A stretch of DNA of 64,000 nucleotides from Listeria monocytogenes (GCF_013282665.1 NZ_CP054041.1:754501-818500); one strand, 5' to 3'. Counted from the first letter of the stretch, positions 48,448 to 58,836 are shown. Numbers and translations: made by a program. The notes: a model not told the origin generated them from the sequence alone.

Positions 48448-48801
48448 TTAATTTTCTTTGTTACCCCATAAAACGGAATTAATAATCATATTTGCGAATG
48501 CCATAATTGCTGCGAGAATTAACGCTGTTCCAAAACCATCAATTTGGAAAGAATCTCCAATAAAGAAGGTAGTCATTTCAAGCATAATTGCATTGACAAC
48601 AAAGGTGAAAAGTCCAAGTGTGAAAATATTAATTGGTAATGTTAAAAGGAGTAAAATAGGTCTAATTAGCATATTAAGAATTGCTAATACAAAACTCGCT
48701 AGTAGCGCTGTCGTGAATCCATCTACATGAAAACTTGTAAAGAATCCTGATAAAGCTACAAAAAGCACCGAGTTAATAATTACGCCTATAATCCAACGCA
48801 T
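48448..48801 (-). CDS. YvlD-like phage-holin-family-4 membrane protein
   Basis: 117-residue membrane protein with four hydrophobic helices, containing VLAILNMLIRPILLLLTLPINIFTLGLFTFVVNA, the signature of the YvlD/DUF360 family. Despite the family name it is not a phage gene here. It is the last gene of a four-gene unit with PspC and DUF4097 proteins, resembling the envelope-stress yvl/lia clusters of Bacillus. Role is unknown. Confidence 0.9.
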   Translation of the reverse strand: MRWIIGVIINSVLFVALSGFFTSFHVDGFTTALLASFVLAILNMLIRPILLLLTLPINIFTLGLFTFVVNAIMLEMTTFFIGDSFQIDGFGTALILAAIMAFANMIINSVLWGNKEN

Positions 48802-48809
48802 GTTTTAGT

Positions 48810-49010
48810 TCACTCCCATTCTGATTCAGGTGTCGCCTTCGGAATAATGATTGCAGCTAAGATATAAAGTAAAATCCCAGATCCCAAGAATAAAGTAGCC
48901 GCTACCCAGACTAGACGAACGATCGTTACTTCAATTCCAAAGTATTCTGCAATCCCACCACAAACACCAGCAAGCATTTTTTGTGAAGAAGATTTATATA
49001 ACTTTTTCAT
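48810..49010 (-). CDS. PspC-domain protein (YvlC-like)
   Basis: 66-residue PspC domain: KKLYKSSSQKMLAGVCGGIAEYFGIEVTIVRL followed by one hydrophobic helix and IIIPKATPES. PspC proteins sense or counter membrane stress. It lies 8 bases upstream of the YvlD-like gene and 22 bases after the next PspC-DUF4097 gene. Confidence 0.93.
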   Translation of the reverse strand: MKKLYKSSSQKMLAGVCGGIAEYFGIEVTIVRLVWVAATLFLGSGILLYILAAIIIPKATPESEWE

Positions 49011-49032
49011 TGTATTCCCTTCCTTTCATTTG

Positions 49033-50244
49033 TTAAACGTTTTTTGTTTCGAGTTCCGAAACCTTGATAATTCCATTTCCTACTTTTGCTTGAAGTGTCG
49101 CCATGCTTATTTCTTCTGCATTTTGAGTGAAAACAAAAGTTCTATCCGCATCGTCCCAAATTTTTGCATTTTTTAAGTCAAAATAGATTTTTTCTTTTTT
49201 AGTAGCCAATGTTCCATCGACATTCCATGTTGGTGGAATTTGAATTCGAATATCGCCATTTAGTGCTTCTAAATCTGCAGCCGAAGAAGTATCGTTTTCA
49301 AGTATATACTCAACGTCACCTTGCGCTGCTTTGGCAATCGTTGTATGGAAGCTACCTTGAAGTGCAATATCTCCTTTAGCAGTAGACATATCCACATTTT
49401 CTACTGTGCTGCGTTTGAAGAAAATTTCTCCATCCGCTGATTCTGTGCTCAAGAATTTACCGCTAGCTCCAGATGAACGAATATCACCATGACGCGTTTT
49501 AATAATAGCATCTTCAGCAGCAGTATCATCATATTTCAAATTGCCGTTCAAGAGCTGAATTTTTACTTGCTCATATAAACGTTTTGGAATAGTAACAACT
49601 AAATCGGTTTTTAAAAGTTCATTTTTGGATTCAAAAGTGAAGCTATCTGGAGAAATATCAAGCATTGTTTGACTAAAGAAGTAATCCCATAATTTTTCTT
49701 CACTTAGTTGACGAATGGAGCGCGCTTTTTCATGTACTGCTAATACTGCGCGGATTTTCATTTGTTCTTTGTCCCAAGAACGGATAATAACATCACCTGT
49801 CGCAACTCTAATAGTAAAGGAACGGAAAGTCGCACTATCAAAATTGAATTCTCGTACTGGTCGAGGACGTGCTTCTTTCTTCCTTGGGCCGTGATGAATT
49901 GGTTCGGCATTTCCTGATTTTGGTCTTCTGTGATGATGGCTATTTCTCATCGCTTCTCGCACTTTCTGTCTAGCTTGATTACGTCCTAGGTGACGATTTC
50001 TTTTTTCCTCCACGCGACGACGATGCCGTTCAAGTACTTCTTCATTACTTGTATCAGAAGAAGGAATCACAAACAAGGCTACTATATAAGCGATAATCGC
50101 AATACCGGTTTTCATCGTAATAATGGTGATGATAATATAAATTAGTCGCAGAAGTGTGGCATCTATTCCTAGAAACTCAGCTAGCCCACCAAACACACCG
50201 CCGACTTTCCGGTCCACTCTTGATCTTCTTAATTTTTTATCCAT
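49033..50244 (-). CDS. PspC-DUF4097 fusion protein (LiaG/YvlB-like)
   Basis: 403-residue protein. An N-terminal PspC domain (about 1-65: VDRKVGGVFGGLAEFLGIDATLLRLIY plus a membrane helix) is followed by a very basic, His/Arg-rich linker (about 70-130) and a DUF4097 beta-helix (about 135-400) in which strands repeat the pattern xxxxGDIxxxx. DUF4097 proteins occur in LiaFSR-type envelope-stress operons. The basic linker may contact the membrane or nucleic acid; this is inference. Cotranscribed with its neighbours. Confidence 0.88.
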   Translation of the reverse strand: MDKKLRRSRVDRKVGGVFGGLAEFLGIDATLLRLIYIIITIITMKTGIAIIAYIVALFVIPSSDTSNEEVLERHRRRVEEKRNRHLGRNQARQKVREAMRNSHHHRRPKSGNAEPIHHGPRKKEARPRPVREFNFDSATFRSFTIRVATGDVIIRSWDKEQMKIRAVLAVHEKARSIRQLSEEKLWDYFFSQTMLDISPDSFTFESKNELLKTDLVVTIPKRLYEQVKIQLLNGNLKYDDTAAEDAIIKTRHGDIRSSGASGKFLSTESADGEIFFKRSTVENVDMSTAKGDIALQGSFHTTIAKAAQGDVEYILENDTSSAADLEALNGDIRIQIPPTWNVDGTLATKKEKIYFDLKNAKIWDDADRTFVFTQNAEEISMATLQAKVGNGIIKVSELETKNV

Positions 50245-50310
50245 GTTAGCTCTTCCTTTCTTATATCTATGTAAAATCTAGCGCGCATTCCGGCGCTAGA
50301 TTTCGTTTAA

Positions 50311-51573
50311 TTATTTTACATCGCGAATTTTTACGGAGCCAGTAGTTGCTTCCGCTTCAATTTTCAAGGAAGAATCAGCTGCATCTGGTAGTTTAGTGAA
50401 AATAATTGATTTACTTACGGACTCTGTTTTAGATTCAAGAATTTCGGCATCTTTTAAATCTAAAAGTAATTTACCTAAGTTTGTGTGGAAACGGCCATCT
50501 ACACCAATTGCTGCGGGTACAACCACATCGATATTACCTGCACCGGTTTTTGCTTTTAAGAAAGTAGCTTCATTTCCAGTTAGTTGATAATTTACATTAC
50601 CATTTTTAGTTTGTAAATTGGTAGAGTAATAATTACCTTTTACTGCCACGTTACCGTTGAATGTTTTCAGTGCAACATCACGAATTTCACCATTTTGGAT
50701 ACGAACGTTACCATTAATGGACTCAATTTCTGCCAAAGTAGCGTTTAAAGTGCCAATACTGATATTACCATTGGTTGTTTTTACAAATAAATCACGACCA
50801 GATAATTCATCCATATGGAAGTTACCATTAAGCATTTTAATGGAAACATAATCATACTCACGACGAGGCAAGTATACAGTTAAGTTTGTAACGATTTGTT
50901 TCGATTTAGACTCAAAACGTAAAGTTTCTTCATCTACACGCAAGGTCGTTTTGTCAAAGAAGATTTTAAGTGCTTCATCTTCTGGATATTCTTTAAATAG
51001 TTTAATCATCGCGTGAACTTTAATGTCGTTCGAATCGGATGGTTTAAATTCAATGTTACCATTAGCAATTTCAAATTCTAAAATAGACAGTGTTGTATCA
51101 TGATAAATGAAGTCACGTTCGATTTTTGTTGAAGTTAAGAATGGGAATGGCATATCCTTCACTTGTTTAAAAGCACTGTTGAGGAAAGAACCGATTTTTT
51201 CACCCGCTTGGGATAAATCATTAACCATATTGCGCATGGACTCTTCACGGTCTTTAGAAGAACTTTCGCCATCTTCTTCCTCGTATCTTTCACGATTTTC
51301 TGGAGTTGGCTCAGGACGTCTTTTACGACTTTTTGGAGGTGTGTAAGGATTGCCTTGATTGTTCCAGCCTTTACTGTAATCATACGATAATTCTTCTTCT
51401 ATTTCTTTTTCGACTTGTTCTTCTTCGCTTGGAGCTGCAGAACGACGAATATTTTCTTTTGCTGCTGTTTTACCTTCTTTTTTAGAAATATTCTCAAGTA
51501 ATGTAAGAGCTTCTTCAGTGGAGATAATACCTTGTTTGACTAATTCAAGAATACGTTTGCGTTCATTTTCCAT
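50311..51573 (-). CDS. DUF4097 protein with N-terminal short helical domain
   Basis: 420-residue protein, first gene of the cluster. The N-terminal helical module (ERKRILELVKQGIISTEEALTLLENISKKEG) resembles SHOCT-like domains. An acidic/basic low-complexity linker follows (about 45-120), then a DUF4097 beta-helix (about 150-418) with repeated NGN turns such as MLNGNFHMDEL and TTNGNISIGTL. The ATG at 51573 is eight bases from AGGAGG; the ATG at 51579 is only two bases away. LiaR-type control is plausible from the cluster type but not shown. Confidence 0.88.
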   Translation of the reverse strand: MENERKRILELVKQGIISTEEALTLLENISKKEGKTAAKENIRRSAAPSEEEQVEKEIEEELSYDYSKGWNNQGNPYTPPKSRKRRPEPTPENRERYEEEDGESSSKDREESMRNMVNDLSQAGEKIGSFLNSAFKQVKDMPFPFLTSTKIERDFIYHDTTLSILEFEIANGNIEFKPSDSNDIKVHAMIKLFKEYPEDEALKIFFDKTTLRVDEETLRFESKSKQIVTNLTVYLPRREYDYVSIKMLNGNFHMDELSGRDLFVKTTNGNISIGTLNATLAEIESINGNVRIQNGEIRDVALKTFNGNVAVKGNYYSTNLQTKNGNVNYQLTGNEATFLKAKTGAGNIDVVVPAAIGVDGRFHTNLGKLLLDLKDAEILESKTESVSKSIIFTKLPDAADSSLKIEAEATTGSVKIRDVK

Positions 51574-51604
51574 TTTCATTTCCTCCTATAATTTAGGCTA
51601 TACT

Positions 51605-51633
51605 ATTTTAGGCTTGCTTTCACATGCAAGTAA
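51605..51633 (-). promoter_or_regulatory. candidate promoter of the DUF4097/PspC cluster
   Basis: TTACTT and TAAAAT with a 17-base spacer, about 32 bases before the first gene. The -35 box is weak, which would fit an activator-dependent promoter. Confidence 0.4.
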
Positions 51634-51743
51634 CATATCTGTTTTATCTATGACTCTATTATGAAGGAAAAAATAATTTCTGTCATACAACCAGAGGATG
51701 ATTATTTGTTTGGACTTTGGGTGGTTTGGTCTTAGGAACTATT

Positions 51744-51780
51744 AAAAACCCCGCTTATATTTTGCATAAGCGGGGTTTTG
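51744..51780 (-). terminator. terminator of uvrBA
   Basis: AAAACCCCGCTTAT / ATAAGCGGGGTTTTT stem directly after the uvrA stop, with T-run on the minus strand. Confidence 0.9.
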
Positions 51781-51781
51781 A

Positions 51782-54652
51782 TTATTTTTTCTTGGCTGTT
51801 GCGATTCGTTCTTCTGTGCGTTCTTTATCGCGTTCTAAAATTGGTTTCAAGTATTTACCTGTATATGATTTTTTCGAGCGAGCAATTTTTTCAGGTGTGC
51901 CGGTTGCAATAATTTGACCGCCACCATCGCCGCCTTCTGGTCCTAAATCAATCAAGTAATCCGCTTGTTTAATTACGTCAAGGTTATGCTCGATAACTAA
52001 TACTGTATCACCATTTTCTTCTACAAGTCTTTGTAATACTTTGAGTAAACGACCAATATCATCTGCGTGGAGACCAGTGGTCGGTTCATCAAGAATATAG
52101 AAAGATTTTCCGTTACTACGCTTGTGAAGTTCCGAAGCTAGCTTAACGCGCTGTGCTTCACCGCCAGAAAGAGTCGTGGCAGGTTGTCCAAGTCGAATAT
52201 AACCAAGTCCAACATCCACAATCGTTTGCAGTTTACGTGCAATTCTCGGTTGATTAGTGAAATATTCTAGGCCTTCTTCTACAGTCATCTCTAATACTTC
52301 AGCAATATTTTTGCCTTTGTAACGAATATCTAACGTTTCGCCATTGTATCGTTTTCCATGACAAACTTCACAAGGCACATACACATCTGGTAAGAAATGC
52401 ATTTCAATTTTAATGATTCCGTCGCCTTTACATGCCTCACAACGTCCGCCTTTTACGTTAAAACTAAAGCGACCTTTTTTATAGCCCCGAACTTTGGCTT
52501 CGTTAGTACTTGCAAAAAGGTCCCGAATATCATCGAAAGCCCCTGTATAAGTAGCTGGATTAGATCTTGGTGTTCTTCCAATTGGTGATTGATCAATATT
52601 GATGATTTTTTCTAGATTTTCGATACCTTTTATTTCTTTATGTTCACCTGGTTTTGCATGGTTTCTATTTAGCTTTCTCGCTAATGCTTTACGTAATACT
52701 TCATTCACTAACGAGCTCTTTCCTGAACCTGACACTCCGGTTACGCAGGAAAAAGTAGCTAATGGAATTTTTGCATTTACGTTTTTGAGATTGTTTGCTT
52801 TAGCACCAATAATTTCTAATTCCAGTCCGTTACCTTTTCTTCTTTTGGCTGGAACCGGGATGAATTTTTTGCCTGAAAGATAGTCGCCAGTGATTGAATT
52901 TTTATTTTTGGCAACTTCTTCTGGTGTTCCGGCTGCTACAATTCGCCCGCCGTGTTCTCCCGCGCCTGGGCCAATATCAATAAGATAATCTGCGGCCATC
53001 ATTGTATCTTCATCATGCTCAACGACAATTAGTGTGTTTCCAATGTCACGCATACTTTGGAGTGTGCTAATTAAACGATCATTATCTCGCTGATGAAGTC
53101 CAATGGAAGGTTCATCCAGGATATAAAGTACCCCTGTGAGCCTAGAACCGATTTGTGTAGCAAGTCGAATTCGCTGTGCCTCACCACCAGAAAGCGTTCC
53201 TGCTGCGCGGCTCATTGTTAGATAATCGAGCCCAACATTTTTCAAGAAGCCAAGTCGAGCACGTACTTCTTTGAAAATTGGAGCAGCAATTTGTGTTTCT
53301 TTTTCAGAAAGCTCTAAGCTATCAAAGAAGTCTAATGCTTCATTAATAGAAAACTCACTGATTTGCCCAATATGATGGTCATTTACTTTAACGGAAAGTG
53401 TTTCTTCTTTTAGACGATAGCCTTTGCAAGATGGGCAAGGTAAATCTGTCATATATTGTGCCATTTGATCGCGAGTGAAATCGGAATTTGTTTCACGATA
53501 GCGACGTTCGATATTCGGAAGTATACCTTCAAATGGAATCCAAGTTTCGCGTGTCATGCCGAAATCATTTTTGTATTCAAAGTAGAATTCTTTATCTTTT
53601 GATCCATTTAAAATAATATCTAATTCTTCTTTAGTTAGTTTCTCCAAAGGTGTATCCATATCTATTCCGAACTCTTTACAAGCAGAAGCTAGCATTTGTG
53701 GATAGTATTGCGAGCTAATTGGGCGCCAAGGAATGATAGCACCTTCATTTAGAGACAGACTTCTATCTGGAATAACCGTATCGACATCAACTTCAAGTTT
53801 AGTTCCAAGCCCATCACAAGTGGGGCAAGCGCCAAATGGGCTGTTGAAAGAGAACATTCTTGGTTCTAATTCACCAACGGAAAAACCACAATAAGGGCAC
53901 GCATAGTGTTCGCTAAATAATAGTTCTTTATCGCCCATGATATCAACGACTGCATAACCATCTGCTAAGCGAAGTGCCGCTTCAATGGAATCGTACAAAC
54001 GAGTATTGATACCCTCTTTAATCACAATACGGTCAATGATAATTTCGATTGAATGTTTTTTATTTTTCTCGATTTCAATTTCGTCATTGATATCATAAAT
54101 TTCTCCATCAACACGAATCCGAACATAGCCTTCTTTTTTTATTTCCTCAATAGTTTTCTTATGGGTTCCTTTTTTACCAGAAACGATTGGAGCCATTATT
54201 TGAATACGTGTTTTTTCTGGGTATTCTAGGACGCGATCCACCATTTGTTCGATTGTTTGGGAAGTGATTTCAATACCGTGATTTGGACAAACTGGATGCC
54301 CTACACGAGCATAAAGTAGTCGCAAATAATCATGTATTTCTGTGACGGTACCAACAGTTGAACGTGGATTACGACTTGTTGTTTTTTGATCAATCGAAAT
54401 GGCGGGGCTTAATCCTTCAATTAAGTCCACATCTGGCTTATCCATTTGTCCCAAAAATTGGCGCGCATACGCGGACAAAGACTCTACATAACGCCTTTGT
54501 CCCTCTGCATAAATCGTATCAAAAGCAAGCGAAGATTTACCTGAACCTGAAAGTCCAGTCATAACTACTAATTTGTCTCTAGGAATCTCTACATCAATGT
54601 TTTTTAAGTTATGGGCTCTTGCACCCTGAATTACTATTTTCTCTTTATCCAA
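51782..54652 (-). CDS. uvrA: excinuclease ABC subunit A
   Basis: 956-residue DNA damage recognition ATPase. Both ABC modules are complete: Walker [15 protein letters not shown] near residue 31 and [14 protein letters not shown] near 640, with two LSGGEAQR signatures. Zinc-finger cysteine pairs appear as CPYCGF/CPTCDG and CEACKG/CEVCHG. It follows uvrB by 7 bases, so the two are translated from one SOS-controlled mRNA. Confidence 0.99.
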   Translation of the reverse strand: MDKEKIVIQGARAHNLKNIDVEIPRDKLVVMTGLSGSGKSSLAFDTIYAEGQRRYVESLSAYARQFLGQMDKPDVDLIEGLSPAISIDQKTTSRNPRSTVGTVTEIHDYLRLLYARVGHPVCPNHGIEITSQTIEQMVDRVLEYPEKTRIQIMAPIVSGKKGTHKKTIEEIKKEGYVRIRVDGEIYDINDEIEIEKNKKHSIEIIIDRIVIKEGINTRLYDSIEAALRLADGYAVVDIMGDKELLFSEHYACPYCGFSVGELEPRMFSFNSPFGACPTCDGLGTKLEVDVDTVIPDRSLSLNEGAIIPWRPISSQYYPQMLASACKEFGIDMDTPLEKLTKEELDIILNGSKDKEFYFEYKNDFGMTRETWIPFEGILPNIERRYRETNSDFTRDQMAQYMTDLPCPSCKGYRLKEETLSVKVNDHHIGQISEFSINEALDFFDSLELSEKETQIAAPIFKEVRARLGFLKNVGLDYLTMSRAAGTLSGGEAQRIRLATQIGSRLTGVLYILDEPSIGLHQRDNDRLISTLQSMRDIGNTLIVVEHDEDTMMAADYLIDIGPGAGEHGGRIVAAGTPEEVAKNKNSITGDYLSGKKFIPVPAKRRKGNGLELEIIGAKANNLKNVNAKIPLATFSCVTGVSGSGKSSLVNEVLRKALARKLNRNHAKPGEHKEIKGIENLEKIINIDQSPIGRTPRSNPATYTGAFDDIRDLFASTNEAKVRGYKKGRFSFNVKGGRCEACKGDGIIKIEMHFLPDVYVPCEVCHGKRYNGETLDIRYKGKNIAEVLEMTVEEGLEYFTNQPRIARKLQTIVDVGLGYIRLGQPATTLSGGEAQRVKLASELHKRSNGKSFYILDEPTTGLHADDIGRLLKVLQRLVEENGDTVLVIEHNLDVIKQADYLIDLGPEGGDGGGQIIATGTPEKIARSKKSYTGKYLKPILERDKERTEERIATAKKK

Positions 54653-54659
54653 TTTCGCT

Positions 54660-56636
54660 TCATCCTTCCGCTTTTATTTCCAGTAAAGCATCGCGAAGTT
54701 CAGCAGCACGTTCGAAATCAAGTGCTTTGGCCGCTTCTTTCATTTCATGTTCCATACCTTCAATGAACACATCGCGTTCTTTCTTAGACATTTTGCTTAA
54801 ATCATGTTGCTTCACTGCTTCTCTTTCATCTGCGGCAGAAGTCGCTGCGATGATACCACGAATTTCTTTTTTGATTGTTTTTGGTGTAATGCCATGTTTT
54901 TCATTATATTCAATTTGAATTTTACGACGGCGTTCTGTTTCGCCAATAGAATTGCGCATCGAATCGGTCATTTTATCAGCATACATGATTACTCGACCGT
55001 TTTCATTACGAGCAGCTCGACCCATTGTTTGAATTAAGGAACGCTCGGAACGAAGAAATCCTTCTTTGTCTGCATCTAAAATGGCAACAAGAGAAACTTC
55101 AGGTAAATCGATTCCTTCACGAAGCAAGTTAATTCCAACGATAACATCATACACACCAAGTCGAAGGTCACGAATGATTTCGATTCGCTCTAGCGTCTTA
55201 ACTTCCGAGTGAAGATATTGTACTTTGACACCTGCTTCTTTGAGATAGTTGGTCAAATCCTCTGACATTTTTTTCGTTAAAGTGGTGATTAAAACACGTT
55301 CGTTTTTCTCGACGCGATCATTAATCTCATCCATTAAGTCATCAATTTGCCCTTGAATCGGGCGAATTTCTACGATTGGATCTAGCAAGCCTGTTGGTCG
55401 AATGATTTGTTCAATGACTTCTGGATTTTTTTCTAGTTCATAAGGACCTGGTGTGGCGGAAATGAACATAATTTGATTGATATGCTTCTCAAATTCTTCT
55501 AAACGAAGCGGCCGGTTATCTAAAGCACTAGGCAATCTAAAACCGTGATCGACTAGCATCTGTTTTCTGGCTTGGTCTCCGTTAAACATACCACGAATTT
55601 GTGGCATGGTAACATGGGACTCATCAATTACTATTTGGAAATCATCTGGGAAATAATCCAGTAACGTGTATGGAGTAACTCCCGGTGGACGAAGGGATAA
55701 ATGTCTAGAATAGTTCTCAATACCAGAGCAATAGCCCATTTCTTCCATCATTTCTAAATCATAATTCGTCCGTTGTTCAAGACGTTGTGCTTCGAGTAAT
55801 TTATTATCTGCACGTAAAACTTGGAGGCGATCTTCTAGTTCTGCTTTTATATTAACAATTGCTTTTTTCATAATATCAGGTCTGGTAACAAAGTGAGATG
55901 CCGGGAAAATGGAAACATGTTCTCTTTCTCCGATAATTTCGCCAGTAAGTGCATCTACCTCTCTAATTCGTTCAATTTCATCGCCGAAAAATTCAATCCT
56001 CATGCAGTGCTCGTCTCTTGATGCCGGGAAAATTTCGACAACATCACCACGAACACGGAAGCGTCCACGTTGAAAGTCTATATCATTTCGATCATATTGA
56101 ATATCTACTAATTTGCGCAGCAGCTGATCACGGCTAATTTCCATACCAACACGAAGCGAAACGAGCATCTCTCCATATTCAATCGGCGAACCTAAGCCAT
56201 AAATACAAGATACACTCGCAATGATAATTACATCACGACGTTCAAAAAGCGCAGCCGTAGCAGAGTGACGAAGCTTATCGATTTCATCATTAATACTGGC
56301 ATCTTTTTCGATATACGTGTCGCTTTGTGGTACGTACGCCTCTGGTTGATAATAATCATAGTAGCTGACAAAATATTCTACCGCGTTATTTGGGAAAAAT
56401 TCTTTAAACTCGCTATAAAGTTGACCTGCTAGCGTCTTATTGTGAGCCATGACAAGTGTCGGCTTATTTACTTCTTGAATCACATTGGATACGGTAAAAG
56501 TTTTCCCTGTACCGGTTGCACCAAGTAAAGTTTGGTGTTTCAAGCCTTTTTTTAATCCCGCAACTAATTGTTCTATCGCTCTAGGTTGGTCTCCTTGTGG
56601 GCTATACTTAGAAACTAACTCAAATTTATCCTTCAA
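54660..56636 (-). CDS. uvrB: excinuclease ABC subunit B
   Basis: 658-residue helicase-like nucleotide excision repair protein. Walker A is [10 protein letters not shown], the beta-hairpin contains [12 protein letters not shown], the DEAD-like box is VIDESH, helicase motif VI is QTMGRAARN, and the C-terminal UVR domain (about 620-656) contains [19 protein letters not shown]. It loads on DNA from UvrA and recruits UvrC. It heads the uvrB-uvrA unit behind a LexA-type box. Confidence 0.99.
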   Translation of the reverse strand: MKDKFELVSKYSPQGDQPRAIEQLVAGLKKGLKHQTLLGATGTGKTFTVSNVIQEVNKPTLVMAHNKTLAGQLYSEFKEFFPNNAVEYFVSYYDYYQPEAYVPQSDTYIEKDASINDEIDKLRHSATAALFERRDVIIIASVSCIYGLGSPIEYGEMLVSLRVGMEISRDQLLRKLVDIQYDRNDIDFQRGRFRVRGDVVEIFPASRDEHCMRIEFFGDEIERIREVDALTGEIIGEREHVSIFPASHFVTRPDIMKKAIVNIKAELEDRLQVLRADNKLLEAQRLEQRTNYDLEMMEEMGYCSGIENYSRHLSLRPPGVTPYTLLDYFPDDFQIVIDESHVTMPQIRGMFNGDQARKQMLVDHGFRLPSALDNRPLRLEEFEKHINQIMFISATPGPYELEKNPEVIEQIIRPTGLLDPIVEIRPIQGQIDDLMDEINDRVEKNERVLITTLTKKMSEDLTNYLKEAGVKVQYLHSEVKTLERIEIIRDLRLGVYDVIVGINLLREGIDLPEVSLVAILDADKEGFLRSERSLIQTMGRAARNENGRVIMYADKMTDSMRNSIGETERRRKIQIEYNEKHGITPKTIKKEIRGIIAATSAADEREAVKQHDLSKMSKKERDVFIEGMEHEMKEAAKALDFERAAELRDALLEIKAEG

Positions 56637-56751
56637 CTCGGATTCCCCCTATTCTTTATCGGTCCGATTCTGGTATCTGAAAAGCTTTGTTTGTGAAAAG
56701 TCCAGCAAAACAAAAAGCGGATTTTTTCAGATCCGTTAATGTTTCTATTTT

Positions 56752-56779
56752 ATCATAAATACTTTAATTAGCCTAGCAA
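56752..56779 (-). promoter_or_regulatory. promoter of uvrBA
   Basis: TTGCTA (56779-56774) and TATGAT (56757-56752) with a 16-base spacer. The LexA-like box ends five bases upstream of the -35. Confidence 0.55.
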
Positions 56780-56783
56780 AAAC

Positions 56784-56797
56784 CGAACATATTTTCG
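56784..56797 (-). promoter_or_regulatory. LexA (SOS) box of uvrBA
   Basis: CGAAAATATGTTCG on the minus strand, one base off the palindromic Gram-positive SOS box CGAACATATGTTCG. Position just upstream of the promoter and the nature of the genes support DNA-damage control. Confidence 0.75.
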
Positions 56798-56811
56798 CAT
56801 TTGTTGAAAAA

Positions 56812-56842
56812 TAAAAAACGCAACCTGTTGATTACGCTTTTC
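56812..56842 (-). terminator. terminator of csbA
   Basis: AAAGCGTAA / TTGCGTTTTTT stem with two G-U pairs followed by a T-run on the minus strand. It makes uvrBA largely independent of csbA. Confidence 0.65.
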
Positions 56843-56887
56843 TTCATTTTATCACTTTTACGCTTTTCTACCTATATATTTGCTTTG

Positions 56888-57127
56888 TTAAAAATCACTG
56901 CCGCTCTTCTTTAAACGCCGCAGCATATACGTTGCAAGCACAAAACCAATGGTCATCGAAAAAGCATCAATAATAATAAGCCACATAGAATTTGTATAAC
57001 CTAACTTGGCAGAAGCGGCGATCAAAATCACCATCAAAAGCAAAGCAACATAACGGTTATAAGTGATTCTCGCAAAAAGAATAACAAGGAGGCAAGGGAA
57101 AATAAGCGCAGATATAATTTGATCCAT
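56888..57127 (-). CDS. csbA: CsbA-like membrane protein
   Basis: 79-residue membrane protein with two to three hydrophobic helices and the ending GFVLATYMLRRLKKSG. In Bacillus the sigma-B controlled csbA lies just upstream of uvrBA, as here; position and size support the name. A GGGGGAGGAAAG ribosome site precedes the ATG. Function is unknown even in Bacillus. I found no convincing sigma-B promoter for it. Confidence 0.85.
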   Translation of the reverse strand: MDQIISALIFPCLLVILFARITYNRYVALLLMVILIAASAKLGYTNSMWLIIIDAFSMTIGFVLATYMLRRLKKSGSDF

Positions 57128-57147
57128 CTTACTTTCCTCCCCCTTTT

Positions 57148-57795
57148 TTATGCGTCTCGTAATGCTTTGGTCGTTATTTCTGTTGTAAGCTGTGGCAATT
57201 CTGTTTTTTCAATACCTTTTTCAGCAAGCATATCTGGTAAAATTTCTTTTAGAAAATACTTCACGCTCGCCATTTCTCGGTACTGATAAATCGTTGCAAG
57301 TGCCTCACTATAGATTTCCACAAAAATATTTTCTGGATTTCCTTTTTGAATTTCACCAAAGGATTCATATAACAAATCTACTTTATCAGAAATTGCGAGG
57401 ATTTTCCCCTCCAACGTACTGTCTTTACCTTCTTTTAGCAAATGACGATAAATCGGCTGGTATGTTTCTGGAATTTCCCGTTCGATAAAGTTTCTTGTCA
57501 TGCTTTCTTCTACTTCTGAAAGCATTTCGCGGAGTTCGGTCGTTGCGTATTTCACAGGTGTTTTTATATCACCGATGAAAAGCTCTGAATAATCGTGGTT
57601 CAGTGCTTTTTCGTATAGGGCACGCCAATTCACTTCGTTCCCAGCTTCTTCCTCTACAGCGCCGAAAAATTGAGCAATGGAAGTAACTTTATATGAATGT
57701 TCTGCAACAGAGTGCTCTTGATATTTAAATTTTCCAGGGCAACGATAAATGTTTTCTAAATCTGATAAACTTTGGAAATATTGATGAATTCCCAT
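57148..57795 (-). CDS. HD-domain phosphohydrolase (YfbR-like)
   Basis: 215-residue metal-dependent hydrolase. Metal ligands appear in the expected order: EHSVAEHSYKVT, then KALNHDYSELFIGDI with the HD pair, and a late aspartate in ISDKVDLLYESF. YfbR-type enzymes act on deoxynucleoside monophosphates; the exact substrate here is inferred only. It starts after GGAGGGAT and lies between a membrane protein gene and csbA, probably in one transcript. Confidence 0.88.
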   Translation of the reverse strand: MGIHQYFQSLSDLENIYRCPGKFKYQEHSVAEHSYKVTSIAQFFGAVEEEAGNEVNWRALYEKALNHDYSELFIGDIKTPVKYATTELREMLSEVEESMTRNFIEREIPETYQPIYRHLLKEGKDSTLEGKILAISDKVDLLYESFGEIQKGNPENIFVEIYSEALATIYQYREMASVKYFLKEILPDMLAEKGIEKTELPQLTTEITTKALRDA

Positions 57796-57816
57796 ATTAT
57801 CCCTCCATTCTTCATT

Positions 57817-58203
57817 TTATTCTTCGCGTTTTTGTTTTTTATTGGCAGGATTGGTATTTTCGATTTCACGCATCATTAGCGCCGCAGCGTAACCAATTAA
57901 CGCAATCATTGCGGCTGAGTAAGTTCTAAAATTATCAGTAGCAAAAATGAAAATAATTGCTGAAAATAAAAGTGTTGTTAATATTCCCCAGCTAAACAGC
58001 TTTGTCCCGCGAGCCGTCCCTACTTTCATATGTGCATAAATTCCGACATAACAAACGAATTGAATAATAAAAAATTGCAAAATAGATAAACCGATAACTA
58101 CCGTAAGATTGTTATTCCAGACTACTGCTAAAATCGAAATAATAATCATCACAATAATTCCTGTAATAACCATGAATTTTTGCATTGGTGATAATTTCTT
58201 CAA
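57817..58203 (-). CDS. hypothetical membrane protein
   Basis: 128-residue protein with four predicted transmembrane helices and a short charged C-terminal tail ending KKQKREE. The start is TTG 58203 with GGGGG seven bases upstream; the ATG at 58185 is the alternative. It lies 21 bases upstream of the HD-domain gene. I recognise no family. Confidence 0.7.
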   Translation of the reverse strand: MKKLSPMQKFMVITGIIVMIIISILAVVWNNNLTVVIGLSILQFFIIQFVCYVGIYAHMKVGTARGTKLFSWGILTTLLFSAIIFIFATDNFRTYSAAMIALIGYAAALMMREIENTNPANKKQKREE

Positions 58204-58263
58204 AATACTTCCCCCAAGCTTTTATTTGTTTCTTACTTTACCATAATCTCTGTTTAATTGGGA

Positions 58264-58304
58264 TAAAAAACACCCATCATTCCTAGAAAGGTTTTCTGAG
58301 TGTC
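58264..58304 (-). terminator. terminator of the arsR-type gene
   Basis: ACACTCA / TGGGTGT stem followed by TTTTTT on the minus strand, immediately after the stop codon. Confidence 0.65.
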
Positions 58305-58308
58305 CCAC

Positions 58309-58614
58309 TTAATGATGATGCACATGTCGGATTGCTTGTGTAAGTAATTCTAATACATGATTATCATCTTGCTTATAATAAATTGTTGTACCTTCACGTC
58401 TTGATTTCACAAGCCTTAAGTTTTTCAAAAAACGCAACTGGTGCGAAACTGTTGTTTGGTTAAACGCAAGTGTTCGCGCGATTTCATTCACAGAGTACTC
58501 ACGGTCCTGAAGCAAACTTAAAATCTGCACACGCGTTGGATCAGAAAGCGCCTTAAAAATCTGCGTTACACTAAATAGCGTTTCTTCATCTAAAGATTGT
58601 TTTGCGTTTTCCAT
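58309..58614 (-). CDS. ArsR/SmtB family metal-sensing repressor (CzrA-like)
   Basis: 101-residue winged-helix repressor. The recognition helix region is [28 protein letters not shown]. The C-terminal helix carries Asp-x-His-x10-His-x2-His (within [19 protein letters not shown]), the full alpha-5 zinc/cobalt site of CzrA and SmtB. It lacks the alpha-3 cysteine motif of ArsR/CadC. It should therefore sense zinc or cobalt. No metal exporter gene is adjacent, so it may act on a distant target or itself; a palindromic site lies in its upstream region. Confidence 0.92.
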   Translation of the reverse strand: MENAKQSLDEETLFSVTQIFKALSDPTRVQILSLLQDREYSVNEIARTLAFNQTTVSHQLRFLKNLRLVKSRREGTTIYYKQDDNHVLELLTQAIRHVHHH

Positions 58615-58635
58615 TGAATATCACTCCATTTTCCA

Positions 58636-58649
58636 TATATGTTCATATA
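58636..58649. promoter_or_regulatory. probable operator of the ArsR/SmtB-type repressor
   Basis: TATATG-TT-CATATA palindrome 21-35 bases before the start codon, of the kind bound by CzrA/SmtB repressors (6-2-6 core). Binding is inferred. Confidence 0.6.
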
Positions 58650-58746
58650 CTCATATGATACTTAAATAGGAATGATTCCGCAAGTTTAACCACACCTCTA
58701 CAAAAAAATGATTAAATAGGAGCAAAAACACGATTTTCTCTGTTTC

Positions 58747-58769
58747 AATGATACAATTTTTTTATCATT
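58747..58769. repeat. inverted repeat in the arsR-phoU spacer
   Basis: AATGATA / TATCATT arms with a 9-base AT-rich loop. A plus-strand AAAAAAGGAGGG follows it, but no usable reading frame begins there. The 58615-58837 spacer otherwise holds no gene. Confidence 0.4.
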
Positions 58770-58836
58770 AAAAAAGGAGGGCTGGGGAATAAAAGGGTTT
58801 TAACTATTGAGAAGTTATTTAAACCACCTAACACAC

